From contig NZ_CP082787.1 of NCBI RefSeq assembly GCF_021462285.1, forward strand, positions 3,720,001 through 3,784,000: a stretch of 64,000 bases of DNA, given 5' to 3'. Below are positions 8,393-17,798 of the stretch, piece after piece (position 1 is the first letter of the stretch; every line of letters starts with the position of its first letter). Source of the stretch: Serratia entomophila. Lineage in GTDB: Bacteria; Pseudomonadota; Gammaproteobacteria; Enterobacterales; Enterobacteriaceae. The notes below the pieces were generated by a model. That model was not told the DNA's origin and made no database searches. It saw nothing but the letters and a program-made list of their open reading frames with translations. Made by a program: the position numbers and the translations under genes.

Positions 8393-10759
8393 CTATTCCA
8401 ACGTAAAACTCTCGCCCGGTTCGCCGTTAACCCACAGCGCACGCGTTTCTCCGGCCGGCAGGCTCAGCTGCAGCGTGCGCCACGCCGGGCGGAACTGCCC
8501 CTCGGGGGTGAAGGTCAGCATGATGCGCTGATTGTCGCTGTGCATCTCCCAGCGCAGCCACAGCGCGTTGCCCTGCTGCCAGCCATAACTTTCCCCGTCA
8601 TCTTCGAACAACAGGCCCGAGGCGCTGCCACAGCCTTTAATCGGGTACAGCCGCAGCTCGCGCCGATCGTCGGCGGCGGCGTCCACATGCGCCAGCCGCT
8701 GCGACAGCGGCAACCCGGCCCCGGCGCGCACCAGCAACGGTAAACGCTCCAGCGGCGCGTCCAGCACCACCGTCTGGCCGCCGCTGAACCATTGGCCGCT
8801 GTAGAAACAGTACCAGCCGTCGCCGTTGTCCGGCAGGTATACCGGGCGCTGGCGTTGCCCCTGTTCCACCACGCTGGCCACCAGCAGATCGCGGCCAATC
8901 AGGAAATCGTCGGTTTCCCGCAGCGTGCGCTCGTCGTGCTCATGATCGAGGAAGGTCGGGCGCAGCATCGGCTCGTCGTCGGCGCTGGCCTGCCACAGCA
9001 GGGTGTAGAAATAGGGCATCAGCCGGTAGCGCAGGTTGATCGCCTCGCGCACCGCCGGGGTGGCGGCCGGGTACATCCAGGGTTCGTTGACCGTGGCGTC
9101 GTCGTTCCACGAGTGGATGGTGAAGCGCGGGTGCATCACGCCGTTTTGTACCCAGCGCACCAGCAGCTCGGCGTCCGGCCTGTCGCCGGAGAAGCCGCCG
9201 ACGTCGTGCCCCAGGTTGTACAGCCCGGACAGGCTCATGCCGAGCCCCATGCGGATGTTGTAGCGCAGGGTCTGCCAGCTGGTGCGGTTGTCGCCGCTCC
9301 AGGTCTGCACGTAGCGCTGCATGCCGGCGCAGCCGGAGCGCGAAATCAGATACGGCCGCAGCTGCGGCGCAAAGCGCTGCTGGGCCTCCATCGAGGCGCG
9401 CATCATCAGCAGCGGCATCACCGGGCGGATATGCTTGATGGCGATCGGCCGGCCAAAGCCGTGGCAGCGCGCTTCGCCGTCCCACACTTCGTATTCGTTG
9501 TTGTCGTTCCAGGTGGAATCGATGCCCATTTCCAGCAGCTGTTGCGTAACGCCCTGCTGCCACCAGCGCACCGCCGCCGGGTTGGTGAAATCGAGGTGCG
9601 AGCCCTCGTCGTCCCAGAAGCTGGAGCGCTCCGGCGCCTCGCTCTGCGAATCGCGGATAAACAGCCCCTGCTGCGCCACCTGCCGATACTGCGGATGATC
9701 CTGCAACAGACAAGGCTTGATGTTGGCCGCCAGCTTCAGGCCGGCGTCGTGAAACGCCTGGCTCAGCTGCTTCGGCTGCGGCACCTTGTCGTAGTTCCAG
9801 TTGAACACGTAGCGCTTGTTGCCGATCGAGGTGTAGCCCGACGACAGCTGGAAGGAGTCGCAGGGAATATCGTGCCGTTGGCATAGGGTGATGAACTGCT
9901 GCAGCTGCAGCTGGGCGTCCGGCGCGTCGGTGTAATGCATGGTCGAACCGCTGTAGCCCAGGCTCCATTTGGGGCCGAAATGGGTTTTGCCGGTCAGCCG
10001 CACGAACGCCTTGGTGACGTCCAGCACCTTCGGCCCGAGGAACAGATAATAATCCAGATCCCCCGCCTCGGCCTGATAGCGGCGATAGGCCAGATGGTAG
10101 TTGTCGATCTCGTTGCCCAGATCCAGCCAGCAGCTGCTGAGGTTGTCGTAGAACAGCCCGAAGCTCGCCTCTGCGCCGCGGGTGATGGTGAATGGGACGT
10201 GCTTGTACAGCGGATCGGTGCTGGCGGCGTTATAGCCCATGGCGTCCAGGTTGCGCATCTCGAAGCGGCGGCCGCCGCGTTCCAAATCGCCGGCCTTCTC
10301 GCCCAGGCCGTAATAGCGTTCACCGGCGAAGCGCCGCTGATAATGCGCCACCCCGTCGCCGTGCGGGTTCAGCAGGTAGGCGCTGGTCGGCCGGTCGGCC
10401 GCCAGCGGCCGCCATTCGCCGGCGCTGTTGCAGTGCTCCCACTCCAGCCACAGCGGCTGATGAACGGTGACCCGCAGCGCAGGGGTGCTCACCACCAGCC
10501 GATCGTCCTGCTGCTGCAGCCGGTAGCCCGGCAGGCTGAAGCCGGCGACGCTCAGCCGGTCGCGCCCCTCCCAGGGCACATCCGCCTGCGGCGCGATGCT
10601 CCAGGTGCGATCCAGCGCCAGTTCCCCGCGCTGTTTGATCAACACGCGGAACAGATGGTCTTCCAGCACGTACAGACAGAACAGGTGGCTTTCATCGACC
10701 CGCAGCTCAATGCGGTCGGCATGCTGCCCCACCAGCGTCCAGTTTTTCAAGGTTTTCAT
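8393..10759 (-). CDS. Glycoside hydrolase family 31 alpha-glycosidase
   Basis: This 788-residue GH31 enzyme has no signal peptide, so it should act on imported glycosides. A beta-sandwich N-terminal domain precedes the barrel. The nucleophile is probably Asp419 in TWNDNNEYEVWDG and the acid/base Asp490 in TWSGDNRTSW; HDVGGFSGDRPDAELLVRWVQ is a typical GH31 substrate-pocket segment. Family activities include alpha-glucosidase and alpha-xylosidase; which applies is not evident. It starts 11 bases after the MFS gene ends, so the two form an uptake-and-hydrolysis operon. A hexuronate-regulon-type operator upstream hints at a uronate-containing alpha-glycoside, which is inference. Confidence 0.88.
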   Translation of the reverse strand: MKTLKNWTLVGQHADRIELRVDESHLFCLYVLEDHLFRVLIKQRGELALDRTWSIAPQADVPWEGRDRLSVAGFSLPGYRLQQQDDRLVVSTPALRVTVHQPLWLEWEHCNSAGEWRPLAADRPTSAYLLNPHGDGVAHYQRRFAGERYYGLGEKAGDLERGGRRFEMRNLDAMGYNAASTDPLYKHVPFTITRGAEASFGLFYDNLSSCWLDLGNEIDNYHLAYRRYQAEAGDLDYYLFLGPKVLDVTKAFVRLTGKTHFGPKWSLGYSGSTMHYTDAPDAQLQLQQFITLCQRHDIPCDSFQLSSGYTSIGNKRYVFNWNYDKVPQPKQLSQAFHDAGLKLAANIKPCLLQDHPQYRQVAQQGLFIRDSQSEAPERSSFWDDEGSHLDFTNPAAVRWWQQGVTQQLLEMGIDSTWNDNNEYEVWDGEARCHGFGRPIAIKHIRPVMPLLMMRASMEAQQRFAPQLRPYLISRSGCAGMQRYVQTWSGDNRTSWQTLRYNIRMGLGMSLSGLYNLGHDVGGFSGDRPDAELLVRWVQNGVMHPRFTIHSWNDDATVNEPWMYPAATPAVREAINLRYRLMPYFYTLLWQASADDEPMLRPTFLDHEHDERTLRETDDFLIGRDLLVASVVEQGQRQRPVYLPDNGDGWYCFYSGQWFSGGQTVVLDAPLERLPLLVRAGAGLPLSQRLAHVDAAADDRRELRLYPIKGCGSASGLLFEDDGESYGWQQGNALWLRWEMHSDNQRIMLTFTPEGQFRPAWRTLQLSLPAGETRALWVNGEPGESFTLE

Positions 10760-10770
10760 AGGTATCCCAC

Positions 10771-12078
10771 TTAGCTGTTAAGCGTTTTTTTGCCGCCGCG
10801 TTCGGCGATCAGGGCAATCAGGAACACAGCGCCGATCAGATCGAAGAACCCCATGGCGATAAACAACGGGTTGAAGCCGACGGTGTCGGAGACGGCGCCG
10901 ATCAATAGCGTGAACAGGAAGCTGGCGATCCAGGCGCTGGATCCGCGCATGCCGTTGACCGTCGCCATCTGGTTTTTATCGAAGGATTCCACCACCAGCG
11001 CGCTGAGCATGCAGGAGATCACCTGGTGGCCGAAGCCGCCAATCGAGATCAGTGCGATCGCCACGTAGGGATCTTTGGTGATTGCCACGAACGCCAGCGA
11101 CACCATCATAAAGGCGCCGGTCACCGAACTGGCGACCACCGAGTTGACGCGGCTGCAGCCGAACCATTTGCGGTACAGCGTGGTGAGGTAGCCGCTGGCG
11201 ACGCTGCCGATATCCGCCGCCAGGAACGGCAGCCAGGCGAACATGGCGATGTGTTTCAGATCCATGCCGCGTTCGGTGGCCAGGTACAGCGGCACCCAGA
11301 AGCTGAACACCGCCCAGGCCGGTTCGGCGAGAAAGGCCGGAATGGCGATGCCGTAGAACTTTTTGTTTTTGCACAGGATCGCCAGCGATTTGAAGAACGG
11401 CAGCTTCGGCAGCACCGGCTCATTATCTTCGCGGATCAGATCCAGCTCCTGCTGGCTGAGGTTGGGGTGTTGCTGCGGCGAGTGGTAGAACAGCCACCAC
11501 AGCACCACCCAGATCAGCGCCAGCGCGCCGGAAAACAGGAAGGCGCCCTGCCAGCCGAAGGAAACGTGGGCGATAACGATGATCGGCGGCGCCAGCATGG
11601 CGCCAATCGAGAAACCGACGCCCGCCCAGCCGGCGGCGATCGGCCTTTCCCGCTTCGGGAACCAGTCGGAGATCGCCTTGGCGTTGGCCGGCGTGGCTGC
11701 GGCTTCCGCCCCGCCCATAAAGAAGCGCAGAATGGCCAACTGCAGCCAGCTGCCCGCGCCGGCATGCAGCATGCACACCACCGCCCAGATGCTGGCGCAG
11801 ATCAGGAAGCCCATTTTCAGGCCGATGACGTCGATCAGCCAGCCGCAGATCGGCTGGAAAACGGTGTAGGCCAGCTGGAACGACGCCACTACCCAGGAAT
11901 ATTGCTCGGTGGTCATGTTCAGGCTGGTTTTCAACTCCGGAGCCAGAATGCCCAACGAGTTGCGGGTGATGTAGTTAACCGTGACGCCCAGCAGAAACAA
12001 CGCCAGCATCCACCAGCGCAGCGATTTGAACTTGCGCCGCCCGCTCTGCGCGACCGTCTGATCGATTTCAACACTCAT
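10771..12078 (-). CDS. MFS transporter, anion:cation symporter (ExuT/GudP-like) family
   Basis: This 435-residue membrane protein has twelve predicted helices and the ACS-family signatures NYITRNSLGILAPELK, GWLIDVIGLKMGF and FFMGGAEAAATPANAKAISDWFPKRERP. Related carriers import hexuronates, glucarate/galactarate and similar organic anions with protons. It precedes a GH31 glycosidase by 11 bases in one operon, so it probably imports the glycoside the enzyme hydrolyses. The operon is divergent from a LacI-family gene, with an ATTGGT-GT-ACCAAT palindrome in between. Confidence 0.87.
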   Translation of the reverse strand: MSVEIDQTVAQSGRRKFKSLRWWMLALFLLGVTVNYITRNSLGILAPELKTSLNMTTEQYSWVVASFQLAYTVFQPICGWLIDVIGLKMGFLICASIWAVVCMLHAGAGSWLQLAILRFFMGGAEAAATPANAKAISDWFPKRERPIAAGWAGVGFSIGAMLAPPIIVIAHVSFGWQGAFLFSGALALIWVVLWWLFYHSPQQHPNLSQQELDLIREDNEPVLPKLPFFKSLAILCKNKKFYGIAIPAFLAEPAWAVFSFWVPLYLATERGMDLKHIAMFAWLPFLAADIGSVASGYLTTLYRKWFGCSRVNSVVASSVTGAFMMVSLAFVAITKDPYVAIALISIGGFGHQVISCMLSALVVESFDKNQMATVNGMRGSSAWIASFLFTLLIGAVSDTVGFNPLFIAMGFFDLIGAVFLIALIAERGGKKTLNS

Positions 12079-12440
12079 CTGTCTTCTCCATGCGGCTGCC
12101 CGGTGAAACAGCTCGCCTTTTGGTAGGGCACGTTGTGGTATCGAAGGTATGGGCGGTGAAAAATTGAGATATCGCTCGCAAAAATCGCTATCAAAAAATC
12201 ACAACCACATGAATTATTTTCGTTTTATTTATAATTCAGCCAAAAAATTGGACTGATAAATCTATAAAATTGGTGTACCAATGCAGACTAACCAGCCCGA
12301 AAGCGCAGCGAAACGCCATTTTTTGCAAAAATTTTCACGAATAGCTCAAAAGCTGGTCATAATGGTCACGAAAAGCCGCCAGCATGCTGAATAATCATGA
12401 TGAAAATATTCTCATGGCTGAATTTGAAGGAGATCACAGA
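12079..12440. other. Divergent promoter region between the MFS/GH31 operon and the LacI-type regulator
   Basis: This AT-rich 362-base region is strikingly different from its GC-rich flanks. It contains the hexuronate-type palindrome at 12269-12282, an opposing CCAA-AAAA-TTGG palindrome at about 12242, and two ATCGCT repeats near 12166 and 12186. Promoters for both directions must lie here; no single -35/-10 pair is convincing. Confidence 0.6.
12269..12282. promoter_or_regulatory. ExuR/UxuR-type operator candidate
   Basis: ATTGGTGTACCAAT is a perfect inverted repeat apart from its two central bases. It matches the core of the enterobacterial hexuronate-regulator (GntR-family ExuR/UxuR) consensus AATTGGTATACCAATT. 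The site lies 190 bases upstream of the carrier gene and 158 bases upstream of the LacI-type gene. LacI-family operators usually have a central CG, which this lacks. Confidence 0.5.
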
Positions 12441-13523
12441 ATGAACGGAAAGCTGAAAATACAGGAAATCGCTCGCCAAACCGGGCTGTCGATCAGCACC
12501 GTCTCCCGCGTGCTGGCGGGCAAAGCCAACACCAGCGCCGAAGCGCGCCACAGGGTGTTGGCCTGCGCCCAGCAAAACGGCATTCTGCAGGGGATCTCCA
12601 GCGGCCGGCTGATGCTGAACAACGTGATGGTGTTCGCGCCGCAGCGCGCCTTCGACGTGCGCACCGATATCTTCTACTACAAGGTGATCCAGGGCATTAC
12701 CGCCGCGCTGGCGCAGCATGAGGTGCGCATCCGCTACTGCGGGCTGGAGGAGGAGCACAGCGACGGCGCACTGTTTCTGGAGAAAATGAGCGATCCGCAA
12801 ACCGAAGCGGCGCTGATTATCGGCATCGATGACGAACACATCCACACCCTGGCGGCCGATCTGCACAAGCCCTGCGTGCTGATAAACTGCAGCGACCGGC
12901 AGATGCGGCTGGACAGCGTGTCGCCCGATCATCAGCTGATTGGCGAATACTCGGCCAATTATTTATTCCAGCAGGGCCACAGCCATATCCTCAACCTGCA
13001 ATGCCTGCGGCGGCACACCATGGAGCTGCGGCTGGCCGGCATCAGGCAGGCCTATGCCCGGCACCATATTCCCTTCGACGACGGCCGCCACCTGGTAGCC
13101 ACCTCCGGTTTCGGCAGCGAAGAGGCCGAACAGGCGCTGACCACCTACATCAACGCCATTGGCGCGCATGCGCCGCTGCCGACGGCGGTGCTGGCGGGCG
13201 GCGATTACATGGCGGTGGGGGCGGTCAAGGCGCTCAATAAACTGCAGCTGAACGTGCCGGGCGACATCTCGGTCATGAGCACCGACGGTTTTAACCTGGC
13301 GGAAATTCACGACGTGCCGCTAACCTCGGTGCAGGTGCCGCGCGACGAACTGGGTTACGAGGCGATCCAGCTGCTGCAGCGGCGCATGCTGCGCGCCGAT
13401 GCGCCGCCGTGCAATCTGCTGCTGCACGGCCGGCTGGCGGTGCGCGCCTCGGTCAGGCGCATCAGCGCCAACCGGCCATCGCCGGCGGTCAGTACCCACG
13501 ATCATCGGCTGTACGACGAGTAG
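12441..13523 (+). CDS. LacI-family transcriptional regulator
   Basis: The protein has 360 residues counting from ATG 12441, chosen because GAAGGAG lies seven bases upstream and the protein then begins, as usual for the family, right before the DNA-binding domain (KIQEIARQTGLSISTVSRVLAG). The rest is a periplasmic-binding-protein-like sensor with LPTAVLAGGDYMAVGAVKALNKL and DISVMSTDGFNLAEIHDVPLTSVQVP. It is divergent from the MFS/GH31 operon and most likely represses it until a sugar ligand binds. The exact ligand is unknown. Confidence 0.88.
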   Translation: MNGKLKIQEIARQTGLSISTVSRVLAGKANTSAEARHRVLACAQQNGILQGISSGRLMLNNVMVFAPQRAFDVRTDIFYYKVIQGITAALAQHEVRIRYCGLEEEHSDGALFLEKMSDPQTEAALIIGIDDEHIHTLAADLHKPCVLINCSDRQMRLDSVSPDHQLIGEYSANYLFQQGHSHILNLQCLRRHTMELRLAGIRQAYARHHIPFDDGRHLVATSGFGSEEAEQALTTYINAIGAHAPLPTAVLAGGDYMAVGAVKALNKLQLNVPGDISVMSTDGFNLAEIHDVPLTSVQVPRDELGYEAIQLLQRRMLRADAPPCNLLLHGRLAVRASVRRISANRPSPAVSTHDHRLYDE

Positions 13524-13529
13524 GCTACA

Positions 13530-13576
13530 CTTAGGCACAGTGCATTCATTCGATGAGGGTAAATTTTTTGCCTAAG
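13530..13576 (+). promoter_or_regulatory. Inverted repeat overlapping the protealysin ribosome-binding site
   Basis: CTTAGGCA (13530-13537) is perfectly complementary to TGCCTAAG (13569-13576). The right arm overlaps the Shine-Dalgarno TAAGGAG that precedes ATG 13587. If transcription starts upstream of the left arm, pairing would hide the ribosome site. Confidence 0.45.
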
Positions 13577-13586
13577 GAGAGCCACT

Positions 13587-14612
13587 ATGCCAACCCTGAG
13601 CGCGCGTTCCGTCATTCCCCCCTACATGCTGCGACGGATCATTGAACACGGCAGCGTACCGCAGCGCGACTGTGCGCTGCACACCCTGAATCATGTCCAG
13701 AGCCTGCTCGGCAACAAGCCGCTGCGCGCGCCCGGCGCCAAAACCGCCCGCGCCGGCGAAGCCCTGCGCGATATTTACGATGCGCAAAACGGCACCCAAT
13801 TGCCCGGCAAGCAGGTGCGCAACGAAGGCCAGCCCAGCAACCGCGACGTGGCGGTGGACGAAGCCTACGACTATCTCGGCGTTACCTACGATTTCTTCTG
13901 GCAGGCGTATCAGCGCAACTCGCTGGACAACCGGGGCCTGCCGCTGACCGGCAGCGTGCACTACGGCAAGGAATACCAGAACGCCTTTTGGAATGGCCAG
14001 CAGATGGTGTTCGGCGACGGCGACGGTGAAATCTTCAACCGCTTTACCATCGCCATCGACGTGGTCGGCCACGAGCTGGCGCACGGCGTGACCGAAAGCG
14101 AAGCCGGGCTGATTTACTACCAGCAGGCCGGCGCGCTGAATGAATCGCTGTCCGACGTGTTCGGCTCGCTGGTCAAGCAATTCCATCTGCGGCAAACCGC
14201 CGACCAGGCCGACTGGCTGATCGGCGCCGGCCTGCTGGCCAAGGGCATCAACGGCAAGGGGCTGCGTTCGATGTCGGCGCCCGGCACCGCCTACGACGAC
14301 CCGCTGCTGGGCAAAGACCCGCAGCCGGCCGACATGAAGGGCTATGTGCAGACCAAGGAGGACAACGGCGGCGTACACCTCAACTCCGGCATTCCCAACC
14401 GCGCCTTTTATCTGGCGGCGACCGCGCTGGGCGGCTTCGCCTGGGAAAAAGCCGGCTACGTTTGGTACGACACGCTGTGCGACAAGGCGCTGCCGCAGAA
14501 CGCCGACTTCGCCACCTTCGCCCGCACCACGGTGAAACACGCGCTACGGCGTTTTGATCGGGAAGCGGCGGACAAGGTGCAGCAGGCCTGGCGCCAGGTG
14601 GGGGTGGAGTAA
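13587..14612 (+). CDS. Protealysin-like M4 (thermolysin family) metalloprotease
   Basis: This 341-residue zinc endopeptidase has a short propeptide (about 50 residues, with PPYML at 11-15) and no signal peptide, both hallmarks of the protealysin/grimelysin subgroup in Serratia. Zinc ligands are His162 and His166 in GHELAHGVTE and Glu186 in LNESLSD. Glu163 is the general base and His264 (GGVHLNSGIP) stabilises the transition state. Protealysin and grimelysin cleave actin and have been linked to bacterial entry into cells. Its stop codon overlaps the start of the emfourin gene (TAATG), giving a coupled protease-inhibitor pair. Confidence 0.95.
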   Translation: MPTLSARSVIPPYMLRRIIEHGSVPQRDCALHTLNHVQSLLGNKPLRAPGAKTARAGEALRDIYDAQNGTQLPGKQVRNEGQPSNRDVAVDEAYDYLGVTYDFFWQAYQRNSLDNRGLPLTGSVHYGKEYQNAFWNGQQMVFGDGDGEIFNRFTIAIDVVGHELAHGVTESEAGLIYYQQAGALNESLSDVFGSLVKQFHLRQTADQADWLIGAGLLAKGINGKGLRSMSAPGTAYDDPLLGKDPQPADMKGYVQTKEDNGGVHLNSGIPNRAFYLAATALGGFAWEKAGYVWYDTLCDKALPQNADFATFARTTVKHALRRFDREAADKVQQAWRQVGVE

Positions 14613-14953
14613 TGAAGCCCTTGCCGACGCTCGATCAGAACACGGTCATTGAGTTGGCGCGCGAGGGCGGCTTCGCCTTTATTCCCAAGCTGGCGGGCCA
14701 GCGGCGCATCGCGCTGGCAGATATTACGCCGGCGCAGCGGCAGCGCCTGAATCAGTTGATTAACCTGACGCTGCCGTATGCCCGGGAAGAGGGCCAGCCG
14801 GACTCTCCCGGCTGCGGCGATCAGCGCTATTTTCGCGTGCAAATCAATTACGCCAGCCCGACGCTGTGCAGCGAAATCGTGCTGCTGATCCCGGAAACCA
14901 GCGCGCCGCAGGCGCTGGTGGATCTGTGGAAGACCGGCCAGGTGGATGAGTGA
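14612..14953 (+). CDS. Emfourin, proteinaceous inhibitor of protealysin
   Basis: The 113-residue protein has no signal peptide. It is identified by its sequence character (REGGFAFIPKLAGQRRIALADITPAQRQRLNQLI) and its position directly after protealysin. Emfourin from S. proteamaculans is a slow, tight-binding inhibitor of protealysin encoded in the same operon. The one-base stop-start overlap with the protease implies coupled translation, which would keep the inhibitor stoichiometric in the cytoplasm, where the precursor matures. Convergent with yfgJ. Confidence 0.88.
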   Translation: MKPLPTLDQNTVIELAREGGFAFIPKLAGQRRIALADITPAQRQRLNQLINLTLPYAREEGQPDSPGCGDQRYFRVQINYASPTLCSEIVLLIPETSAPQALVDLWKTGQVDE

Positions 14954-14957
14954 ATGC

Positions 14958-15179
14958 TTACAGCGGCTGATAGCTAAAGTTGACCCGCTTTTTGGATATC
15001 ATCCCGTGGCCGTTCTGGCACAGGTAATCCACCGCGCCGCAGGCCTTCAGCTCCTGCAGCGGCTGCCCGCAGTCCGGGCAGTGGGCCAGCTGCTGATAAT
15101 CTGCGTTGCACGCGGTGCAATGATAGTGACCATTCACCCACTCCATCGTTTGTTCGCATTGCGGACAGTGCGCTTCCAT
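14958..15179 (-). CDS. yfgJ: YfgJ-like double zinc-ribbon protein
   Basis: The 73-residue protein has paired cysteine motifs: CPQC and CTAC in the first ribbon, CPDC in the second, then LCQNGHG. The C-terminal ACGAVDYLCQNGHGMISKKRVNF is the family signature. It probably binds two zinc ions; no biochemical role is established. It sits four bases from the convergent emfourin gene and 13 bases downstream of the AEC carrier gene on the same strand. Confidence 0.88.
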   Translation of the reverse strand: MEAHCPQCEQTMEWVNGHYHCTACNADYQQLAHCPDCGQPLQELKACGAVDYLCQNGHGMISKKRVNFSYQPL

Positions 15180-15192
15180 ACTGACTCCTGAA

Positions 15193-16149
15193 TTAAATAA
15201 GGCCCCAGGCGCGCAAAAAGTAGATCCCCAGCGCGGTGGTGAAGAAGGAACCGACGGTGGTGATGGCGATAATATTGGCCGCCAGCGTGGCGTTGCCGCC
15301 CATGGCGCGCGTCATCACGTAGCTGCCCGAGGCGGTCGGCGTGGCGGAGAACAGGAAGATAATCCCCAGCGCCGCGCCGTGAAAACCGCACAGCCAGCCG
15401 CCGAGCGTCATCAATATCGGCACCACGAACAGCTTGGCCGAAGAAGACAGCGCCGCCACGTTGGAGGAGCGGAACATGGCGCGCAGATCCAGGCTGGCGC
15501 CGGTGCACAGCAGCGCCAGCGGCAGCGACAGCGCGGAGATGTAGCTGCCGGTCTGCCGGATCACCTGAGGGATGCCCAACCCGGTCTGCGCATAGGCCAG
15601 CCCGCACACCAGGCCGAGGATCAGCGGGTTGGTGACGATGCTGCGCAGCAGCGACAGCCGGCTGATTTTCTTGCCCTGCCCGCCCTGCAGGCTGCGCGTC
15701 AGGGTGATAACCGACAGCACGTTGTACAGGATCACCGTCACCGTCAGGTACAGCGAGCCGAGCGCCACCCCTTCGCTGCCGTAGGCGGTCATCGCATAGG
15801 CCAGGCCGACGATGGCGGTATTGGCGCGGAACCCGCCCTGCACGAAAACGCCCCGCTCGCGCGGCTCCTTAACCAGCCACAAAGCGGCTGCTTCCAACAG
15901 CAGGAAGGTGGCGAGAGTGCCGACCGCGCCGAAGATCACCAGCGACAGGTTGCCCAGCAGCTGCGGATGGTTGGTGGCGATGCTGAAGAACAGCAGACAA
16001 GGCAGCGCCAGGTTGAACACCAGCTTGGTAGCGCCGTCGATAAAGCGGTCGTCCATCAGGCGCCAGTGGCGCAGCAGTATGCCCAGCAACATCATTAACA
16101 GATTGGGGACGGTGACGTTGAATGCAAAACTCCAGGTTTCCCAGGACAT
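15193..16149 (-). CDS. AEC (auxin efflux carrier) family transporter
   Basis: This 318-residue membrane protein has ten predicted helices in two inverted halves. Conserved features include GILLRHWRLMDDRFIDGATKLVFNLALPCLLF in the first half, GGFRANTAIVGLAYAMTAYG, and SLPLALLCTGASLDL with SATPTASGSYVMTRAMGGN in the second half. Members carry malate, malonate or similar anions in bacteria. It lies downstream of der, behind a terminator, and just before yfgJ. The substrate is unknown. Confidence 0.85.
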   Translation of the reverse strand: MSWETWSFAFNVTVPNLLMMLLGILLRHWRLMDDRFIDGATKLVFNLALPCLLFFSIATNHPQLLGNLSLVIFGAVGTLATFLLLEAAALWLVKEPRERGVFVQGGFRANTAIVGLAYAMTAYGSEGVALGSLYLTVTVILYNVLSVITLTRSLQGGQGKKISRLSLLRSIVTNPLILGLVCGLAYAQTGLGIPQVIRQTGSYISALSLPLALLCTGASLDLRAMFRSSNVAALSSSAKLFVVPILMTLGGWLCGFHGAALGIIFLFSATPTASGSYVMTRAMGGNATLAANIIAITTVGSFFTTALGIYFLRAWGLI

Positions 16150-16195
16150 GAGGTTCCTTCAGGCTGGCGGCGGTAATCTTCAGATAATAAACAAT

Positions 16196-16230
16196 AAAAA
16201 AGGGTGCGGCATCACTGCCACACCCTTTTT
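16196..16230 (-). terminator. Rho-independent terminator after der
   Basis: AAAAAGGGTG pairs with CACCCTTTTT around a short GCGGC...GCCA-type loop. On the minus strand the hairpin ends in a T-tract six bases past the der stop codon (16236). Confidence 0.85.
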
Positions 16231-16235
16231 AACGA

Positions 16236-17720
16236 TTATTTGCTTTTCTTCAGGTGGCTCATCAAGCGCTTGCGCTTGCGCATCTGGTTCGGCGTCAACA
16301 GGTTGCGCTTGCCGGCGAACGGGTTCTCGCCCTCTTTGAACTGGATGCGGATCGGCGTCCCCATGACCTTCAGCGAGCGGCGGAAGTAGTTCATCAGATA
16401 ACGCTTGTACGAGTCGGCCAGGTCGCTGACCTGGTTGCCGTGGATCACCACGATCGGCGGGTTGTACCCGCCGGCGTGCGCGTACTTCAGCTTCACGCGG
16501 CGGCCGCGCACCAGCGGTGGCTGGTGATCGTCGGCGGCCATCTGCATGATTTTGGTCAGCATCGAGGTGTTAACGCGACGGGTCGCGCACTCGTAGGCTT
16601 CCTGTACCGATTCGAACAGGTTGCCGACGCCGCTGCCGTGCAGCGCAGAGATGAAGTGCACGCGAGCGAAGTCGACAAAGCCCAGGCGCAGATCCAGCAT
16701 CTCTTTCACATGCTCGCGATCTTCTTCGCTCATGCCGTCCCACTTGTTGACCGCAATCACCAGTGAGCGCCCGCTATTGAGGATAAAGCCGAGCAGCGAA
16801 AGGTCCTGATCGGAAATGCCTTCGCGCGCGTCGATCACCAACAGCACCACGTTGGCGTCTTCAATCGCCTGCAGGGTTTTGATTACCGAGAATTTCTCTA
16901 CGGTTTCCGTTACCTTGCCGCGTTTACGCACCCCGGCGGTGTCGATCAGCACGTATTCACGCTCGTCGCGCACCATCGGAATATAGATGCTGTCGCGGGT
17001 GGTGCCCGGCATGTCGTACACCACCACGCGTTCCTCGCCGAGGATACGGTTAGTAAGCGTAGACTTACCTACGTTCGGGCGGCCCACGATCGCCAGCTTG
17101 ATCGGCAAGTCCTGCGGGTTGAAATCGTCTTCCGGCTCTTCAAACTCTTCGAGGTTTTCACCTTCTTGCTCGGCCCAATAAGCGGCATTGGCCTCTTCTT
17201 CGGTCAGCTCGGCTTCTTCCTCTTTGGCCGGAACGAACGGCACCAGCACGTGCTCGATCAGCTGAGTCACGCCGCGGCCGTGTGAAGCCGCAATGGCGTA
17301 GACGTCGCCCAGGCCCAGCGAGTAGAAATCGGCGGTGGCCATGTCCGGATCCATACCGTCGGTCTTGTTGGCCACCAGGAAGGTCGCCTTCTGACGGTTG
17401 CGCAGATGCTGGGCAATGCCCTGATCCGCCGGCATCAGGCCGGCGCGCGCGTCGACCATGAACAGCACGATGTCCGCTTCTTCAATCGCCAACAGCGACT
17501 GACCGGCCATGCGCGTTTCGACGCCGTCTTCGGTGCCGTCAATACCGCCGGTATCGACGATAATAAATTCATTGCCCTCAACTTCAGCACGACCATACTT
17601 GCGGTCTCGCGTTAGCCCGGGGAAATCCGCCACCAGCGCATCACGCGTCTGTGTCAAACGGTTAAACAAGGTGGATTTACCCACATTCGGGCGCCCGACC
17701 AGCGCGACGACAGGTATCAT
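16236..17720 (-). CDS. der: Ribosome-assembly GTPase Der (EngA)
   Basis: The 494-residue protein has two tandem GTPase domains, each with a Walker A motif GRPNVGKST (residues about 8 and 210) and NKxD motifs (NKTDG, NKWDG), followed by a KH-like C-terminal domain. An acidic linker ([20 protein letters not shown]) separates the G domains. Der acts in late 50S subunit maturation and is essential in E. coli. It follows bamB in the hisS-yfgM-bamB-der cluster. Confidence 0.98.
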   Translation of the reverse strand: MIPVVALVGRPNVGKSTLFNRLTQTRDALVADFPGLTRDRKYGRAEVEGNEFIIVDTGGIDGTEDGVETRMAGQSLLAIEEADIVLFMVDARAGLMPADQGIAQHLRNRQKATFLVANKTDGMDPDMATADFYSLGLGDVYAIAASHGRGVTQLIEHVLVPFVPAKEEEAELTEEEANAAYWAEQEGENLEEFEEPEDDFNPQDLPIKLAIVGRPNVGKSTLTNRILGEERVVVYDMPGTTRDSIYIPMVRDEREYVLIDTAGVRKRGKVTETVEKFSVIKTLQAIEDANVVLLVIDAREGISDQDLSLLGFILNSGRSLVIAVNKWDGMSEEDREHVKEMLDLRLGFVDFARVHFISALHGSGVGNLFESVQEAYECATRRVNTSMLTKIMQMAADDHQPPLVRGRRVKLKYAHAGGYNPPIVVIHGNQVSDLADSYKRYLMNYFRRSLKVMGTPIRIQFKEGENPFAGKRNLLTPNQMRKRKRLMSHLKKSK

Positions 17721-17798
17721 TGTTGAAGCCTCATTACTTAATAATCAATGCGTTACTGCACTCCGGATAGACACCGGCAGTGCAGCTTATAAAATACG

